Positions 10,701-20,631 are shown, numbered from the stretch's first letter. The stretch is DNA of 64,000 nucleotides from Angiostrongylus vasorum (GCA_018806985.1 JADANN010000195.1:61200-125199); one strand, 5' to 3'. The notes: generated from the sequence alone by a model not told the origin. Program-made: numbers and translations.

Positions 10701-13251
10701 AAATCAGGCATAAGTTCTTCACACAAAAGTAGCCTCGAAAATGAAAAATTGACTTCCGGAACTAAATTATTGTACAAATCCATGTAGCTTGATGTTTTCG
10801 AGTCTATAACAGTCTGGATACAAGAGCGGCGTTTAGGTGCCTAAAACGATTGGAGGGTCATGGAAATAGTTGTCATATAGGCAATGTGCTGGTAAAAAGC
10901 AAGGCTATATAGAAAACTGTCTGCGTTGGATAGTATTAATACAAGATCATTATACTTCCATATGTTGTCACTGATTGGCGGACATTTTACTAAGAATGCT
11001 TCTCAGAAAAGAGCTAATGTTGTCTACCTATTCATGCGTTTCAAGCTTAAATGCATTTGTGCTCAGATTGCCTGTTCCGCTGTAAAGCTTCCACTCATAT
11101 GTGATGCATTTTCGTATGTCTATCGCAAGACGATTGAATATGTACTTTTGTGAAAACTACATAGTCCTTGTTTGATTTACATTTACGGCGCAATCAGCTT
11201 TGCAGTGTCACACTGCTGGAAATGTTTGAAGTGCTAACTATTTTGACACCAGAAAGACTATTCTTCAATCTTCTCCAATCAATAGCCATCGTTTTATTCA
11301 CTTAATTCATAGGTTCTTGATATCTTCACACTGCTTTCTTACTTCATGTAGTAGAATATAACTGTCCTGTTGGCCGTCGGGAGACTCAGGAGCACGTTAG
11401 AACGTTTTCCATTTTCCGCTGTCTCAGGAGTAGCCTAGCGGGTTTTTCTTGCTTTAAATGTTCGGTGAGCATTATGGTTTGTGAAGAATTCTAACCATGG
11501 AGTCGGTTATTTCTAATGTGAGTTCAATATTCCAAGAAATATAATCAGTAGTGGCTCTTGTCGATCCGCTGTCGTTGAGACTCATCAAGTGCCTAGTCCA
11601 CCTGGTCTTTGATGGTTTCCCAACATAACGGAGTCTCCGATTTTAAATAGTTGATTTTGATTAAAATATCAAATTCTCTCTCTAATTTGTATGGTAAGAG
11701 ATACTCTTAGCATCGCCCTTTCAACAGCACAATCCAGAATGCTGATTGATATTTCACTCCCTCATACGTAGCAGCCAGGTTTCTGACGCTACGGTAAGGC
11801 AGTAAGAATCGTAAAGTCGAGGACATAAGTGCAAGTCGAGTGTTCTTTGTACTGTTCACTACATCCTCGATTATTTCAAAGCTCCCCAAAACCTCTCGTT
11901 TGCTGCTGATCTACTTTGGAGATAAGTCGTTCGCCTTGTTTAGCTTCCCGACGCAGATACACATAGCTAGAACATTCGGAGGCATTCATTCTGTTCAGCA
12001 TGGATTGAATCCTAAGAACAGATCCGTTCTCCAAGAACACCGTTTTCGTACAATTTACTGACGACCCATCTTTACACGGGCGTCGTCAAAATTAGCATTT
12101 GTTTCATCTGGGTAATGATCGATGTTATACGAAAGCCATATCACCAGCAAATGAAGATGTTGTAATTGCCAGTGACCGTTTTTCCTTCTATTTTTTCCTC
12201 TTCCATTCTTCGCATGAATTTCTCAAGGTTGGCCCCCCTGTAATTTTTCTAGCATGGAGTCGTTTATTGAATTCTTCTCGTTACGTTTTTATCATTGAAG
12301 AACGGTGATGTTTTGGTCGTGAAACACCTAAGTAGCTCAAAAAAGAATCTTCATGTACTAAGCAGAAAGGTCCTGACCGTGCAGACCTTCAATGAGTGCT
12401 TTTGTCTAAGCCGAGTTATTGATGTATTAGTTGAATAAATATTTAATTAAACAAGACCCGCGTGCAAGTCACAAGAGATGAGCATTACTACCGATGTCGC
12501 AGAAATAGGAGGAAGAAGGTCTGTTCACATTTTTACTGAATTGTTCCACTTTCCACTTGGCTCCGCCATATGTGATTTGAAAGCAGTCAATGATAAAGCT
12601 GACCACTGCAGTGGTAATAACAGCTTTAACGCGCACCGTGGCTGTAGCTGTATTGAAGATGTCAGTTCTCAGGCTAGGGTGACCCTCAACAGAGTTGAAT
12701 ATATGCTTAACTGGTTCTCTAGAGTAACTGGAGACAAGCAGGATTAAGAATGTTGCAGGTAGCAGATTGGAAAGTTGTTAAATAAATCTAGATGGCTGAA
12801 TTTTTTTTCCAAATTCCGCTAGTAGAGTTCTGTTGATGGTTTCATATTTGAGATACTGTGAAAATTAACTTACTTGGGCTTGGTATAGTTGAACCATTCG
12901 AGACGATGGACAGGCTTCAACTGTGTCACCTATCAAGTTCTTTTTACTTTTATAACCTGATTGTTAAGTAACATGCTTTGAAGAAAATGGTATAGACATT
13001 AATAGAGTAATAGAAAGAATAAGAACAACAGTTGGAATAACAGCTTAATTCTTTGTAAAGCGTAAGTCGTCCCTAGGAAAGTTTGGATATCATGAAACTT
13101 TAGGACGTACTTTGCCTCTTAATTATTGCTGGCAAAGCTTCAGTGATTGTACGTTGCTTGAGCAGATAGTAATTTGCCACAATCAGTAGAAATACAATAA
13201 TGATTACGATGGTCCATTTCACAGGAACGTTCCTCATCACCTTATTTTTTA
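4765..13251 (-). CDS. FkbM-type methyltransferase gene, multi-exon, disrupted
   Basis: Exons on the minus strand: 13251-13111 (ATG at 13237; hydrophobic anchor WTIVIIIVFLLIVANYYLL, residues ~8-26), 12956-12874, 12855 to ~12780, 5807-5696, 5152-4983 and perhaps a last exon near 4848-4768 ending A-Y-K-K-Y-G-A. The first two join in phase (A|GT) with donors GTACGT and GTAAGT. Exon 2 contains CPSSRMVQLYQAQ, exon 3 LKYETINRTLLAEFGKKI. The 5.8-kb exon reads QCNVFSLGLFNDVTFEQEL and the next TIDHLMKLEGISEIELLKAD followed by VEGG, the nematode FkbM (Methyltransf_21-like) pattern. The reaction is presumably SAM-dependent methylation; the substrate is unknown. Oddities: an in-frame TAA at 12778-12780, an 18-nt 'intron' at 12873-12856, a one-base frameshift in an A-run of the 5152 exon, and no exon found between 12.4 and 5.8 kb. 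The two ends could instead be two broken paralogues. Confidence 0.7.
5221..5670. repeat. Foldback (MITE-like) element, copy 1
   Basis: The left part (from TTTATTTACTGCCTACTAC) and the right part (ending near CATTACGATGG) are inverted repeats of about 180 bp. The left arm reads TTTGCAAAACTCTGGACGGC and TGCGGTGGGGATTGAAC; the right arm carries their complements. The middle includes CCCAGATCAATCCCGTGGAG. It lies in the intron between the 5807-5696 and 5152-4983 exons of the methyltransferase gene. Non-autonomous; no coding capacity seen. Confidence 0.8.
5808..6470. other. AT-rich intronic sequence
   Basis: Nothing recognised apart from the acceptor of the methyltransferase exon at its left end (TTTTTTCTAG). 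It probably represents intron. Confidence 0.4.
6470..8240 (-). mobile_element. Penelope-like element, highly decayed copy A
   Basis: Read on the minus strand. The 3' tail is near 6480-6520 with a ruined hammerhead core. Remnants of the GIY-YIG endonuclease region and its linker lie between 6640 and 7450, and the RT core at about 7500-8000. The RT start is at 8010-8235, where a frame gives TDDSLAS, FKVKHVIGSLDGTTDKIAWF and AIAEHI, matching the N-terminal RT block of the copy at 25.5-27.3 kb. Many stops and frameshifts. It sits in an intron-sized gap of the methyltransferase gene on the same strand. Confidence 0.75.
8262..8742. repeat. Foldback (MITE-like) element, copy 2
   Basis: Same inverted arms as the 5.2-kb copy: CACAATGATGCTGAGATATTT on the left, and GGAGAAAGGCGAAACGAAGG to CAGCATCATTGATGG on the right. 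The centre holds CCCGTCGACGGGATTGATCT. Arms are about 190 bp and fairly well preserved. Confidence 0.85.
8743..9135. other. Unassigned sequence
   Basis: No gene, repeat or structured RNA recognised. Confidence 0.4.
9140..9400 (+). repeat. Dispersed repeat shared with 19155-19395 (RTE 3' flank)
   Basis: The stretch with TCATACAAGCTGCAGGCGAT and TTGCTTTAGAAATGGGTTG resembles the sequence directly after the C-terminal end of the plus-strand RTE at 18.2-19.1 kb. It is probably a 3' UTR remnant of that LINE whose coding part is gone. Confidence 0.55.
9401..10100. other. Unassigned sequence
   Basis: Mixed composition with short frames on both strands. No family recognised. Confidence 0.35.
10100..10440 (-). 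mobile_element. Possible PLE-family tail with short ORF
   Basis: On the minus strand an 85-codon frame (10437-10180) of no recognised family is followed within 50 bases by CTGAATAAGGCGAAGATGTC and then GAAACGTTTGGCC, which resembles a hammerhead core at about 10137-10175 (CTGANGA has A-to-T at its sixth base). The order, a frame and then this core, is that of PLE tails elsewhere in the window. Confidence 0.35.
10530..10612 (+). mobile_element. PLE 3' tail fragment, decayed
   Basis: CTCCAGGCTCCGAAAGAAGC followed by GAAACCGTGAAACGACAACT is a mutated version of the conserved PLE tail (CCAGGCTCTGAAGAAGGC ... GAAACGTCAGC). No other part of the element is visible nearby. Confidence 0.5.
10740..11390. 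other. Unassigned AT-rich sequence
   Basis: A 75-codon plus-strand frame at 10926-11153 has no family resemblance. It is probably intron of the surrounding methyltransferase gene. Confidence 0.35.
11390..12430 (-). mobile_element. RTE LINE fragment, RT and C-terminal end
   Basis: The minus strand parallels positions ~560-1600 of the RTE copy at 490-3660: CAGCCAGGTTTCTGACGC, ACTACATCCTCGAT and the CATTCGGAGGCATTCATTCTG block recur with many indels. It is truncated within the RT palm near 12430. It lies directly 3' of the third methyltransferase exon and may have separated it from its downstream exons. Confidence 0.8.
12469..12780 (-). CDS. Unrecognised open frame following methyltransferase exon 3
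   Basis: About 100 codons stay open on the minus strand in the same frame as exon 3, after the TAA at 12778-12780, ending in TGA at 12471. It contains HIFNSVEGHPSLRTDIFN, VKAVITTAVVSFIIDCFQ and YFCDIGSNAHLL. Codon third positions look coding-like. It could be the rest of exon 3 if the TAA is an error, or a separate exon. No domain was recognised. Confidence 0.35.
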
Positions 13252-13262
13252 CTGAAATATAT
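13252..13262 (-). promoter_or_regulatory. Splice acceptor 14 nt before ATG, candidate spliced-leader site
   Basis: On the minus strand ATATATTTCAG ends at 13252 and the first ATG of the methyltransferase gene starts 14 nt downstream at 13237. A strong acceptor this close to a start codon, with no recognised upstream exon, is typical of nematode trans-splicing. An ordinary 5' UTR intron is the alternative. Confidence 0.45.
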
Positions 13263-13411
13263 AAAATAACGGATTCAGAGTGAAGTTAAGACGAAGTTTC
13301 TTTGTCCGAATGAGGAAAAAAAAGTTTTCAAATTTTTGACAGCTCTTAGGTTTAAAAAAAGTTTTTTTGACATTTTTGTTAAACTAGGTCTAAAAACCAC
13401 AATGTCGTCAA

Positions 13412-13792
13412 TCTTTATTTACTGCCTACTACTTTTTTCAATAGTAGGGTACTACATGAAATACAACCACAGTGATGCTGAGACATTTGCAAAACTCCGG
13501 ACCGAAGGTGTCTGCGGTGAGGACCGAACACGCTATTACCATTTCCGGGAGCTAACGCGTTCACTGCCACGCCATGCGAGTCCTTCGTTCTCCAGATCAA
13601 TCCCGTTGACGGGTTATTTCTGACAGCATTTATAGGTGAATAACATGACTGAGAGGGAAACCAGAACGAAGGACTCGCATGGTGTGGTGGTAAATGCGTT
13701 AGCTCCCGGAAATAGTAAGAGCGTGTTCGGTCCCCACTGCAGACACCTGCGGTCTGGATTTTTGAAAATATTTCAGCATCACTGTGGTTAAA
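13412..13792. repeat. Foldback (MITE-like) element, copy 3
   Basis: The most compact copy. The left arm from TTTATTTACTGCCTACTACT passes through CCACAGTGATGCTGAGACAT and TCTGCGGTGAGGACCGAACA. The right arm from GAAGGACTCGCATGGTGTGG ends at CAGCATCACTGTGGTTAAAT. The arms pair almost throughout. It lies just upstream of the methyltransferase gene's first exon. Confidence 0.85.
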
Positions 13793-13799
13793 TTTAAAA

Positions 13800-14726
13800 A
13801 CTGCCAAGAGCAAAACTTAGTACAAATCTGACCAGAGTTGTTAAAGATTTCACTGATATTGATGCGTCCATCTAAAGGATGTAGGAGGTTGCGTCCAGCA
13901 CTAGCTGAGAAATGCGCTCCAAATAATTGATGGTGCAATTTTTCTTTTGAAAACGGGACAGCGTTTCACTTTAGTACCAATAAATAATCCTTCGCAACCG
14001 TTAAACACGTCATCATGACTAAGAGGTGTTCATGGGTGTCAGAATGCGATGTGAAACTAAGGGTTCATTTCTTCCGAATATGGAAAGCAGCTGACGTTTC
14101 CATTCGGAATCTCAGATAAGAGTGAACCAATACAACGAACCACCGACTTCCTTGTACCAAAATAGTGGCCTGGTGGCAAATCTCGCTTTGTCCCACAAAG
14201 GCGCCCTCGACACCTTGTGGTGGTGACGATATCAAGAAAGTATCGGCTACTCTGACCTCTGGACTCCAGAAAACCGCAATGACTAATTCAGCCAAATTCC
14301 GGCCTCGGTAAACTGCACATTGGACGCATCGTCAACCATGTCAGGCTGTTGTACGATGAAAGACGATCAAATATCGGATTGCACATGGAGGTCATTGGAA
14401 ACGGACAAAATAAGCATGCTCTTGGCCCGCCATGGAGATTGTCTTTTCATTTGTAGAGGCAAATAAACACATCTGCTCCCCATCTGGTCACCTAATACAA
14501 AATCATTTCACCACGCTTGGCAATTCTTCGTCTCCAACTTCTGCATAAAAAGAAACCCAGTGTCATCAACTGCTATTCGTCAACTTATGCAATTGAAGAA
14601 GTCGAACTTTACGGCCTTTCCAATCAACTGGAGAAAGCAACCATGAACGAAAATATTCATTTATTGGTTCCTACGAACTGTTCTCATTAAGCTGATGCGC
14701 GACTGGTAAAAGCTGCCTTTTGTAAC
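13800..14726. other. Unassigned, with one weak hammerhead-like core
   Basis: At about 14087-14117 on the minus strand CTGAGATTCCGAATGG precedes GAAACGTCAGCTGC. The TCC/GGA helix and the GAAACGTC block fit, but the CTGANGA box has one mismatch. A 76-codon minus frame (14295-14065) lies just 5' of it. This repeats the frame-then-core layout of PLE tails, but no RT or endonuclease is visible up to 14726. Confidence 0.3.
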
Positions 14727-14737
14727 GATAGTCTTAT
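14727..14737. repeat. Left copy of 11-bp target-site duplication
   Basis: GATAGTCTTAT here is repeated exactly at 17713-17723, immediately outside the two outer ends of the paired PLEs. A perfect direct repeat at both borders marks the whole 14738-17712 block as one insertion. Confidence 0.75.
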
Positions 14738-16300
14738 ATGAATGCGTCGTTTTCTTGTTCAGCAATCGCGAGGTTGTTAAACAGCATACATTTACTTCCA
14801 TAGAAAAACACAATACAATACAACAGTAGCTGACGTTTCGGCAGTATCGCCTTCTTCAGAGCCTGGAAGGGTATACTGACATACAATTTACTAGGCCAAA
14901 CGCTTCAATGACACTTACAAAAAGACGAAAAACTCTATGGTAATTACATGGTCAACAGCTTCTCGAAAAAACTCACCGCTTTTTTTACGTGCCTTCCCAT
15001 GAGGAAGATTAGAACAGCTGATTATGGTCGCATAAGGTTGACGACTGCACCATCCCACATCAGAAATTGATGCGAACATACGGGGTCAGGTCGCGTATGA
15101 CCTCTGGGCATTCATCCCCTGCTATTCATTGTAGGGGTTTTTGGCATTTATCCAAAAAGCCTCAAGAAGTTTTCGCGCTGGTGTTCTAGTCTCCTGCGCA
15201 AGGATATTGACTTTTACTTCAAAATCGTCCCCGCTGTGCTTTTGTATCCTATGCGTGCCTAGTGGGGTACTTTGTCTTAGTTTTCGTTTGCCATCTAGGT
15301 GTTCTTTTATACGGATACACAAAGGCCTGCCCGCTTTCGCCAATATATTCATCTCCGCAATTATTACACGAGATCAGGTATATCGTACCTGAACTCATGC
15401 AATCACCGTCCCTGCCATAAGGGCAGATTACGCAGTTTGTTGTTTCGCATAGACGGTCATACAGGCGGTTACGAACTAACTGACGACGTAGAGTAGCCGG
15501 CGGTATTTCAACTATCGCTACCGATTCCTCTAGACCTGCCCTTCTTAAGCATCGTTTAATCGCTACGCTTACTTCATCGCTAATAAAGGGCAGCATAAAC
15601 GAGACTTTCTTTTGTCCAAGTGTTTCGTTTGGGCACGTGGCTCTCCTTCTAAACTTATCTTGTGGGGTTACTATTTCGTAGCCATTGGAGATGGCTATTT
15701 GCCGAGCCAAGTCGCGCGATTCTTCCTTTAGTTCCTCGGTTGTGCACACAGAGGTGGCTGTTCGAAACATGTTTCTCACAAGCGCCCTCTTTGTGTGTGA
15801 AGGGTGGGAAGAAAGGAAGTGAACGAGGATGTTCTTGTTACTTGGCTTTCGGTACCATTTTGTCAGGTAACCGCTACTTGATAGGCTTATTTGGACGTTT
15901 AAAAACGGAAGCCAGTCTTTTTCTCAGTTTCTCCCGGGTGAACTTAATGTACTCAGACTGCTCGTTCAATAATTCAAAGCATTTGTCCATCTCCTCCTGC
16001 GTAGAGAAGATGAGAAAACAATCATCTACATATCTGCAGTAGAGTAGTGGCCGGAGATCGAGAGCAGGGGCTTCTATCTTAGACATAAACACAACGGCAA
16101 GGCTTGGTGCCAGTCGCTGTCCCATAGCCAACCCCCTTATTTGCGCGAAATATTTCCCAGACCATCTGAAAATCGAGCAGTTCAGGCACTCCTTTAGGAG
16201 AGCCATTAGCTGCTGAATGGACAAGCCATGCATATTTATTCTTCCTTCATGTTTAACAAGAAGTTCGAAGATGGCTTGCATTGCGGAGTCATTCTGATAC
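14738..16300 (-). mobile_element. Penelope-like element copy B (left half of inverted pair)
   Basis: The tail (14738-14880) has a complete hammerhead core. ORF part 1 at 15249-15779 (176 codons) holds the linker and the GIY-YIG nuclease, read as G-T-I-Y-L-I then E-Y-I-G, preceded by clustered cysteines (NCVICPYGRDGDC). Part 2 at 15874-16281 holds the RT palm with the catalytic block YVDD, preceded by LAMGQRLAPSLA. The two parts are offset by a frameshift near 15880. The N-terminal RT region is missing. Known PLEs use this RT and nuclease for target-primed integration. Similarity to copy C is very high. Confidence 0.93.
14826..14865 (-). ncRNA. Hammerhead ribozyme motif in PLE tail (copy B)
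   Basis: Reverse strand: GGCT, then CTGAAGA, an AGGC/GCC helix, GAAA, then CGTC and AGCC/AGCT. The bases of the conserved core (CTGANGA and GAAA) are present, stem I pairs GGCT with AGCT, and stem III is only AC/GT with no loop, ending at the GTC cleavage triplet. Such minimal stem III forms are known from PLEs and are thought to act as dimers. Confidence 0.75.
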
Positions 16301-16329
16301 TCGAGATCGATTCGATATTCGATGTTTAT

Positions 16330-17712
16330 GTCTAAGATAGAAGCCCTGCTCTCGATCTCCGGCCACTACTCTACTGCAGATATGTAGATGATTGTTTTGT
16401 CATCTTCTCTATGCAGGAGGAGATGGACAAATGCTTTGAATTATTGAACGAGCAGTCTGAGTACATTAAGTTCACCCGGGAGAAACCGAGAAAAGACTGG
16501 CTTCCGTTTTTAAACGTCCAAATAAGCCTATCAAGTAGCGGTTACCTGACAAAGTGGTACCGAAAGCCAAGTAACAAGAACATCATCGTTCACTTCCCTT
16601 TCTTCCCACCCTTCACACACAAAGAGGGCGATTGTGAGAAACATGTTTCGAACAGCCACCTCTGTGGGCACAACCAAGGAACTAAAGGAAGAATCGCGCG
16701 ACATGGCTCGGCAAATAGCCATCTCCAATGGCTACGAAATAGTAACCCCACGAGATAAGTTTAAAAGGAGAGCGACGCCCCCAAGCGAAACAGTTGGCCA
16801 AAAGAGAGTCCCGTTTATGTTGCCCTTTATTAGCGATGAAGTAAGCGTAGCTATTAAACGATGCTTAAGAAGGGCAGGTCTAGAGGAATCTGTAGCGATA
16901 GTTGAAATACCACCGGCTACTCTACGTCGTCAGTTAGTTCGTAACCGCCTGTATGACCGTCTATGTGAAACAACAAATTGCGTAATTTGCCCTTACAGCA
17001 GGGACGGTGTTTGCATGAGTTCAGGTACGATATACCTGATCTCTTGTAATAATTGCGGAGATGAATATATTGGCGAAAACGGGCAGAACTTTGTGTATCC
17101 GTATAAAAGAACAATTAGATGGCAAACAGAAAACTAAGACAAAGTATCCCCACTAGGCACGCATAGGATACAAAAGCATAGCGGGGACGATTTTGAGGTA
17201 AAGTCAATACCCTTGCGCAAGACACTAAAACACCAGCGCGAAAACTTCTTGAGGCTTTTTTGGATAAATGCCAAAAACCCTACAATGAATAGCAGGGATG
17301 AATGCGCGGAGGTCATACGCGACCTGACCCCGTATGTTCGCATCAATTTCTTATGTGGGATGGTGCAGTCATCAACCTTATGCGACTATAATCAGCTGAT
17401 CTAATCTTCCTCATTGGAAGGCACGTAAAAAAGCGGTGAGTTTTTTTCGAGAAGCTGTTGACCATGTAATTACCATAGAGTTTTTCGTCTTTTTGTAAGT
17501 GTCATTGAAGCGTTTGGCCTAGTAAATTGTATGTCACTATACCCTTCCAGGCTCTGAAGAAGGCGATACTGCCGAAACGTCAGCTACTGTTGTATTGTAT
17601 TGTGTTTTTCTATGGAAGTAAATGTATGCTGTTTAACAACCTCGCGATTGCTGAACAAGAAAACGACGCATTCATATTCCAATGCCGAGGTTAATAGAAA
17701 GTCGATCCTGGG
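16330..17712 (+). mobile_element. Penelope-like element copy C (right half of inverted pair)
   Basis: Mirror of copy B, 5'-truncated to start at the RT stretch K-I-E-A-P-A just before YVDD. RT continues to about 16620 and the linker with GIY-YIG nuclease is open from 16634 to 17137 (167 codons). After a frame change at about 17130 the C-terminal part follows, and the tail has an intact hammerhead core. The last ~30 bases (CCAATGCCGAGGTTAATAGA onward) also flank the PLE pieces at 30270-30296 and 33850, so they belong to the element. Confidence 0.92.
17547..17586 (+). ncRNA. Hammerhead ribozyme motif in PLE tail (copy C)
   Basis: CCAGGCT + CTGAAGA + AGGCGATACTGCC + GAAAC + GTC + AGCTAC. The core is identical to copy B. 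The GTC triplet before AGCT is the expected self-cleavage site. Confidence 0.75.
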
Positions 17713-17723
17713 GATAGTCTTAT
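17713..17723. repeat. Right copy of 11-bp target-site duplication
   Basis: An exact GATAGTCTTAT match to 14727-14737, directly outside the right end of PLE copy C. Confidence 0.75.
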
Positions 17724-17769
17724 AATTCGGAGAAAAATCTATTGTATTAATGATGATCTCTCACACAAA

Positions 17770-18180
17770 TGAACGCCATATTGATCAAAAACCTCGCATT
17801 GTGCTGTTATGAGTGCGACCACAGGTGTTATTCACGTGGGATGACGAGCGAGACCTACCCAGGTCAAAAAAATCAGTTTGAAATAAGGCACCAGGTCACG
17901 TGTGATAGCGGGGAGTTCGTCTTTCTGGTTATTTCCACGTCTATCCCATCCTTAGACTATAGTTGCAAAAAATACGTCCAGTGTCTGAGGAAAGTGAAAT
18001 CGCCGAAACACCAGCCATCAAACAACAGCAACAACAACCGTAACGATAACTTCTACCAACCTCAGGTCGGTTTAACAAGGATAGTTCGTAGGAACATAGA
18101 AATAAGTATATCGACTATTTATGCCGTAGTTTATAGAAAGTCGGTCTTTTGAGTCATTAACGAAGAGTTTCTCTATAAAT
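17770..18180. mobile_element. PLE remnants with CAA-rich tail
   Basis: 17800-17960 matches the reverse complement of 29640-29770, the end of PLE copy G (shared TGACGAGCGAGACCTACCCA / GTCACGTGTGATAG text). 17985-18180 matches 29880-30050, including the GCCGAAACACCAGCCATCAA tail and the AACAGCAACAACAACC run. The same arrangement is followed in both places by an RTE fragment. Confidence 0.6.
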
Positions 18181-18181
18181 T

Positions 18182-19140
18182 TGTTGTTGGACGCTTCGAC
18201 GACAAATTAGGAACGGCTAGGCAAGGTGATAGCATCTCGCGAAAATTATTTATCGCCACCCTCGAGAAAGTCATGACAACACTGGAAAGGGAGAACAAAC
18301 GAGTGAAAGTCGATGGTTGGCAGTTACACCATCTTCGCTTTGCTTGACATAGTTCTCATAACACCGAACATTAGCCAAGCCGAACGAATGCTTGCCGACT
18401 TTGATAAAGCCTTTGGAAAGGGTGGTCTTCGATTAAACCTCACAAAAACGATGTTCATAAGGAACGGATTGATTTCGTATGGCCCATTCACGCTCAACGA
18501 ACGAAAGTCTTGGAACGCTCCAGTTACATCTATCTAGGCTGGGAAATCAACATGATGAACGACTTAGCTCCAGAGCTGAGCAGAAAGAAACGAGAGGCTT
18601 GGCGAGGTCTTAAACACCATCAAGGATCTAGTAAAGAGAACAAAGAACACCTCGACTCAGTGCCCATCTTTTCGAATCAACAGTATTTCTTTCACGCCTT
18701 AACATGTGCATCAGAAACCTGGTCGCTGCGTAAGCAGAATGAAAGATCACCTGGCGTTATTGAACGCGCAGTCGAAAGGACGATGCTAGAATTATCCCGT
18801 GTCACACAATTAAGGGAAGGGATCCGAAGCGCCAAACAGTCGAACAAAAGGTCGGCCGTACATGTGAAAGCTAATGAGCGGCAACGGATAGATAGGATCC
18901 GTTAGGGGATTGGATTCTTCGGGATATCAAGCGTAGTAAAGGAAGACCACTGGCACAATGGTCAGAGTTCTTCACGGAAAGCCTAGAGAAAAGGTGTGGT
19001 GCTCAATGACTCCCTAGGGTCGAGCAGAACCTACTGCGCTTCTCCTGCACGCGACAGAGGAAAATGGAAGATTTACTGGCACCCGCTTGGTTCACTCGAT
19101 GATCAACGGGACTACAGATGACACTGGTGATTTGATGTTC
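18182..19140 (+). mobile_element. RTE LINE, 5'-truncated (RT thumb and C-terminus)
   Basis: Starts inside the RT near a disrupted QGDSISRKLF-like block. It has NISQAERMLADFDKAF and LRLNLTKTMF, then YIYLGWEINMMNDLAPELSR, and ends with a degraded WAGH-type zinc-knuckle region and the terminal W-K-I-Y-W-H-P block. A few stops and frameshifts, but less decayed than the 490-3660 copy. Confidence 0.88.
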
Positions 19141-19149
19141 CTAGTTTGG

Positions 19150-19400
19150 CCCGAGAAATGAGTCGCCCTTGATGTTCATACAAACTGCATGCGATCCTAC
19201 GCAAGCTTGCTTTAGAAATAGGTTGTGATAGTGAAAAACTAAGGCTCAATTCTAGTAGTGAGCGCGCTCTCATAAACTGTCATGCCTCAGAGTACAATGG
19301 CTCTAAATTTTCTTGATGCGTTATCAATTCTCATTTGACTGAATGAGTCACAGTTTATAGTGGTGTTGAGACTTCGCGTTTTGAATCCAGCTACATATAC
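19150..19400 (+). repeat. RTE 3' flank repeat
   Basis: Follows the end of the RTE at 18.2-19.1 kb and resembles 9140-9400 (AAGCTTGCTTTAGAAATAGG). Likely the 3' UTR of this LINE family. Confidence 0.55.
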
Positions 19401-19419
19401 TATTTCCCGCTAGAAATTA

Positions 19420-20050
19420 AATCCTTGCATGAACGAGGCTCTGATCAAATCCCATCCAGAGTTTTAGGATAGCAGTGAAGTCGTTTAGCCAAAACCTTCG
19501 ATTTGCAATGATGCGGCTCTGTTTTTGTGTGGCACTCTGTACTGGGAGACTTCCACGTCTAGCCTTGACAGTGTGGCTTCTGGAATTGCGAGTTACCATG
19601 AATAGTCTTAGTCGTCACGATAAACTCAGACATCCGCTCAACCTGCTCGTTCCATTCTAACCATGAGTCGATGTGTGTCGTTCTTCAGACTTTCTTCTGA
19701 GCCCAATCTTCGCGTTGAAATCTTCAATGGCGACCTTGAAGAATGATTCTCCAAATCCATATAGAACGCTTCGACTTCATCTTCGTTATAGCAAAATGCC
19801 GGCGCATACACGGCAAAGATTTTCGAAGCTGGTATTAGTCCACATCTCTTCAATCGTTGATGTCCCATTCGAGTTGTTAGTTGTGAAATGGATAGATGTT
19901 TACGGCTAAACTCGTGCTGACGAGAACGCCGACAATTGCTCAAGAGTGAAAACCGTTCTGCCCGCAGCACGTCTGTTTCATGCAAATTTATTTTCCGACG
20001 GCAGAGAAATTGTCGATGGAAATGGAAGTCCCTTAACGGCACTAGTCATA
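19420..20050 (-). mobile_element. RTE LINE endonuclease fragment
   Basis: Reverse-strand frames read RLKRCGLIPASKIFAVYAP, YNEDEVEAFYMDLE and a WT.E.PN-like patch, the middle of the APE endonuclease of RTE subfamily A. Both ends are truncated. It lies tail-to-tail with the plus-strand RTE at 18.2-19.1 kb. Confidence 0.8.
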
Positions 20051-20630
20051 AGAAGAGCAATCCTATTCTCACGAACAAAAAATGATGCTTCATCGATACC
20101 TTAGTAAAACTGGGATTCTGGCAGAGATTCTGATTGTCGCATTCTCTGAGCAAGAATTCGACTAAGCCATAAGCTGTAAAAGCAATCCTGCCATTCTTTT
20201 AAAAAGCAAAGCAAGTTGTTTATTCCGATAATATTTTCAATAAATTCCTGTCCCTTGTATGACCGGCAGATAGATAAAAGACTCAACCGAGGGTGGCGTT
20301 CTCCTCGTCGAAAGCGTTAAAACCTATGCCGAACTAACCTTAGCTGCTCCAATAAAATGTTCAAACCGTATCTCCATCACCACTAAGGAGTTGCTCGAAA
20401 ACAGAAGAACGTAAAGTTTGGTCCCTACTGCCACACATCTACATGGGCTTATAATAAACGTCAGCAGTAAAAAAATTTCTGTTAGGATTTGCATCTACAC
20501 AAGCAGAAAAAGTTATTGGAATAAGATAGAAGATAAAGCCATCTGCGTTGATCCACCCCACATGGATACGCCAAGAATTCGGCTTTACTAAGCGTCGTTA
20601 GAGGTGACCGAATGCATATTTTGCCGTTTA
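20050..20630. other. Unassigned sequence
   Basis: No recognised family; a 61-codon minus frame at 20286-20101 is unsupported. Confidence 0.35.
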
Positions 20631-20631
20631 A

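Noticed and set aside
13800..14726. Rest of a PLE upstream of the weak hammerhead core
   Set aside because: No RT or GIY-YIG block found in any frame; only the core-like motif supports it.
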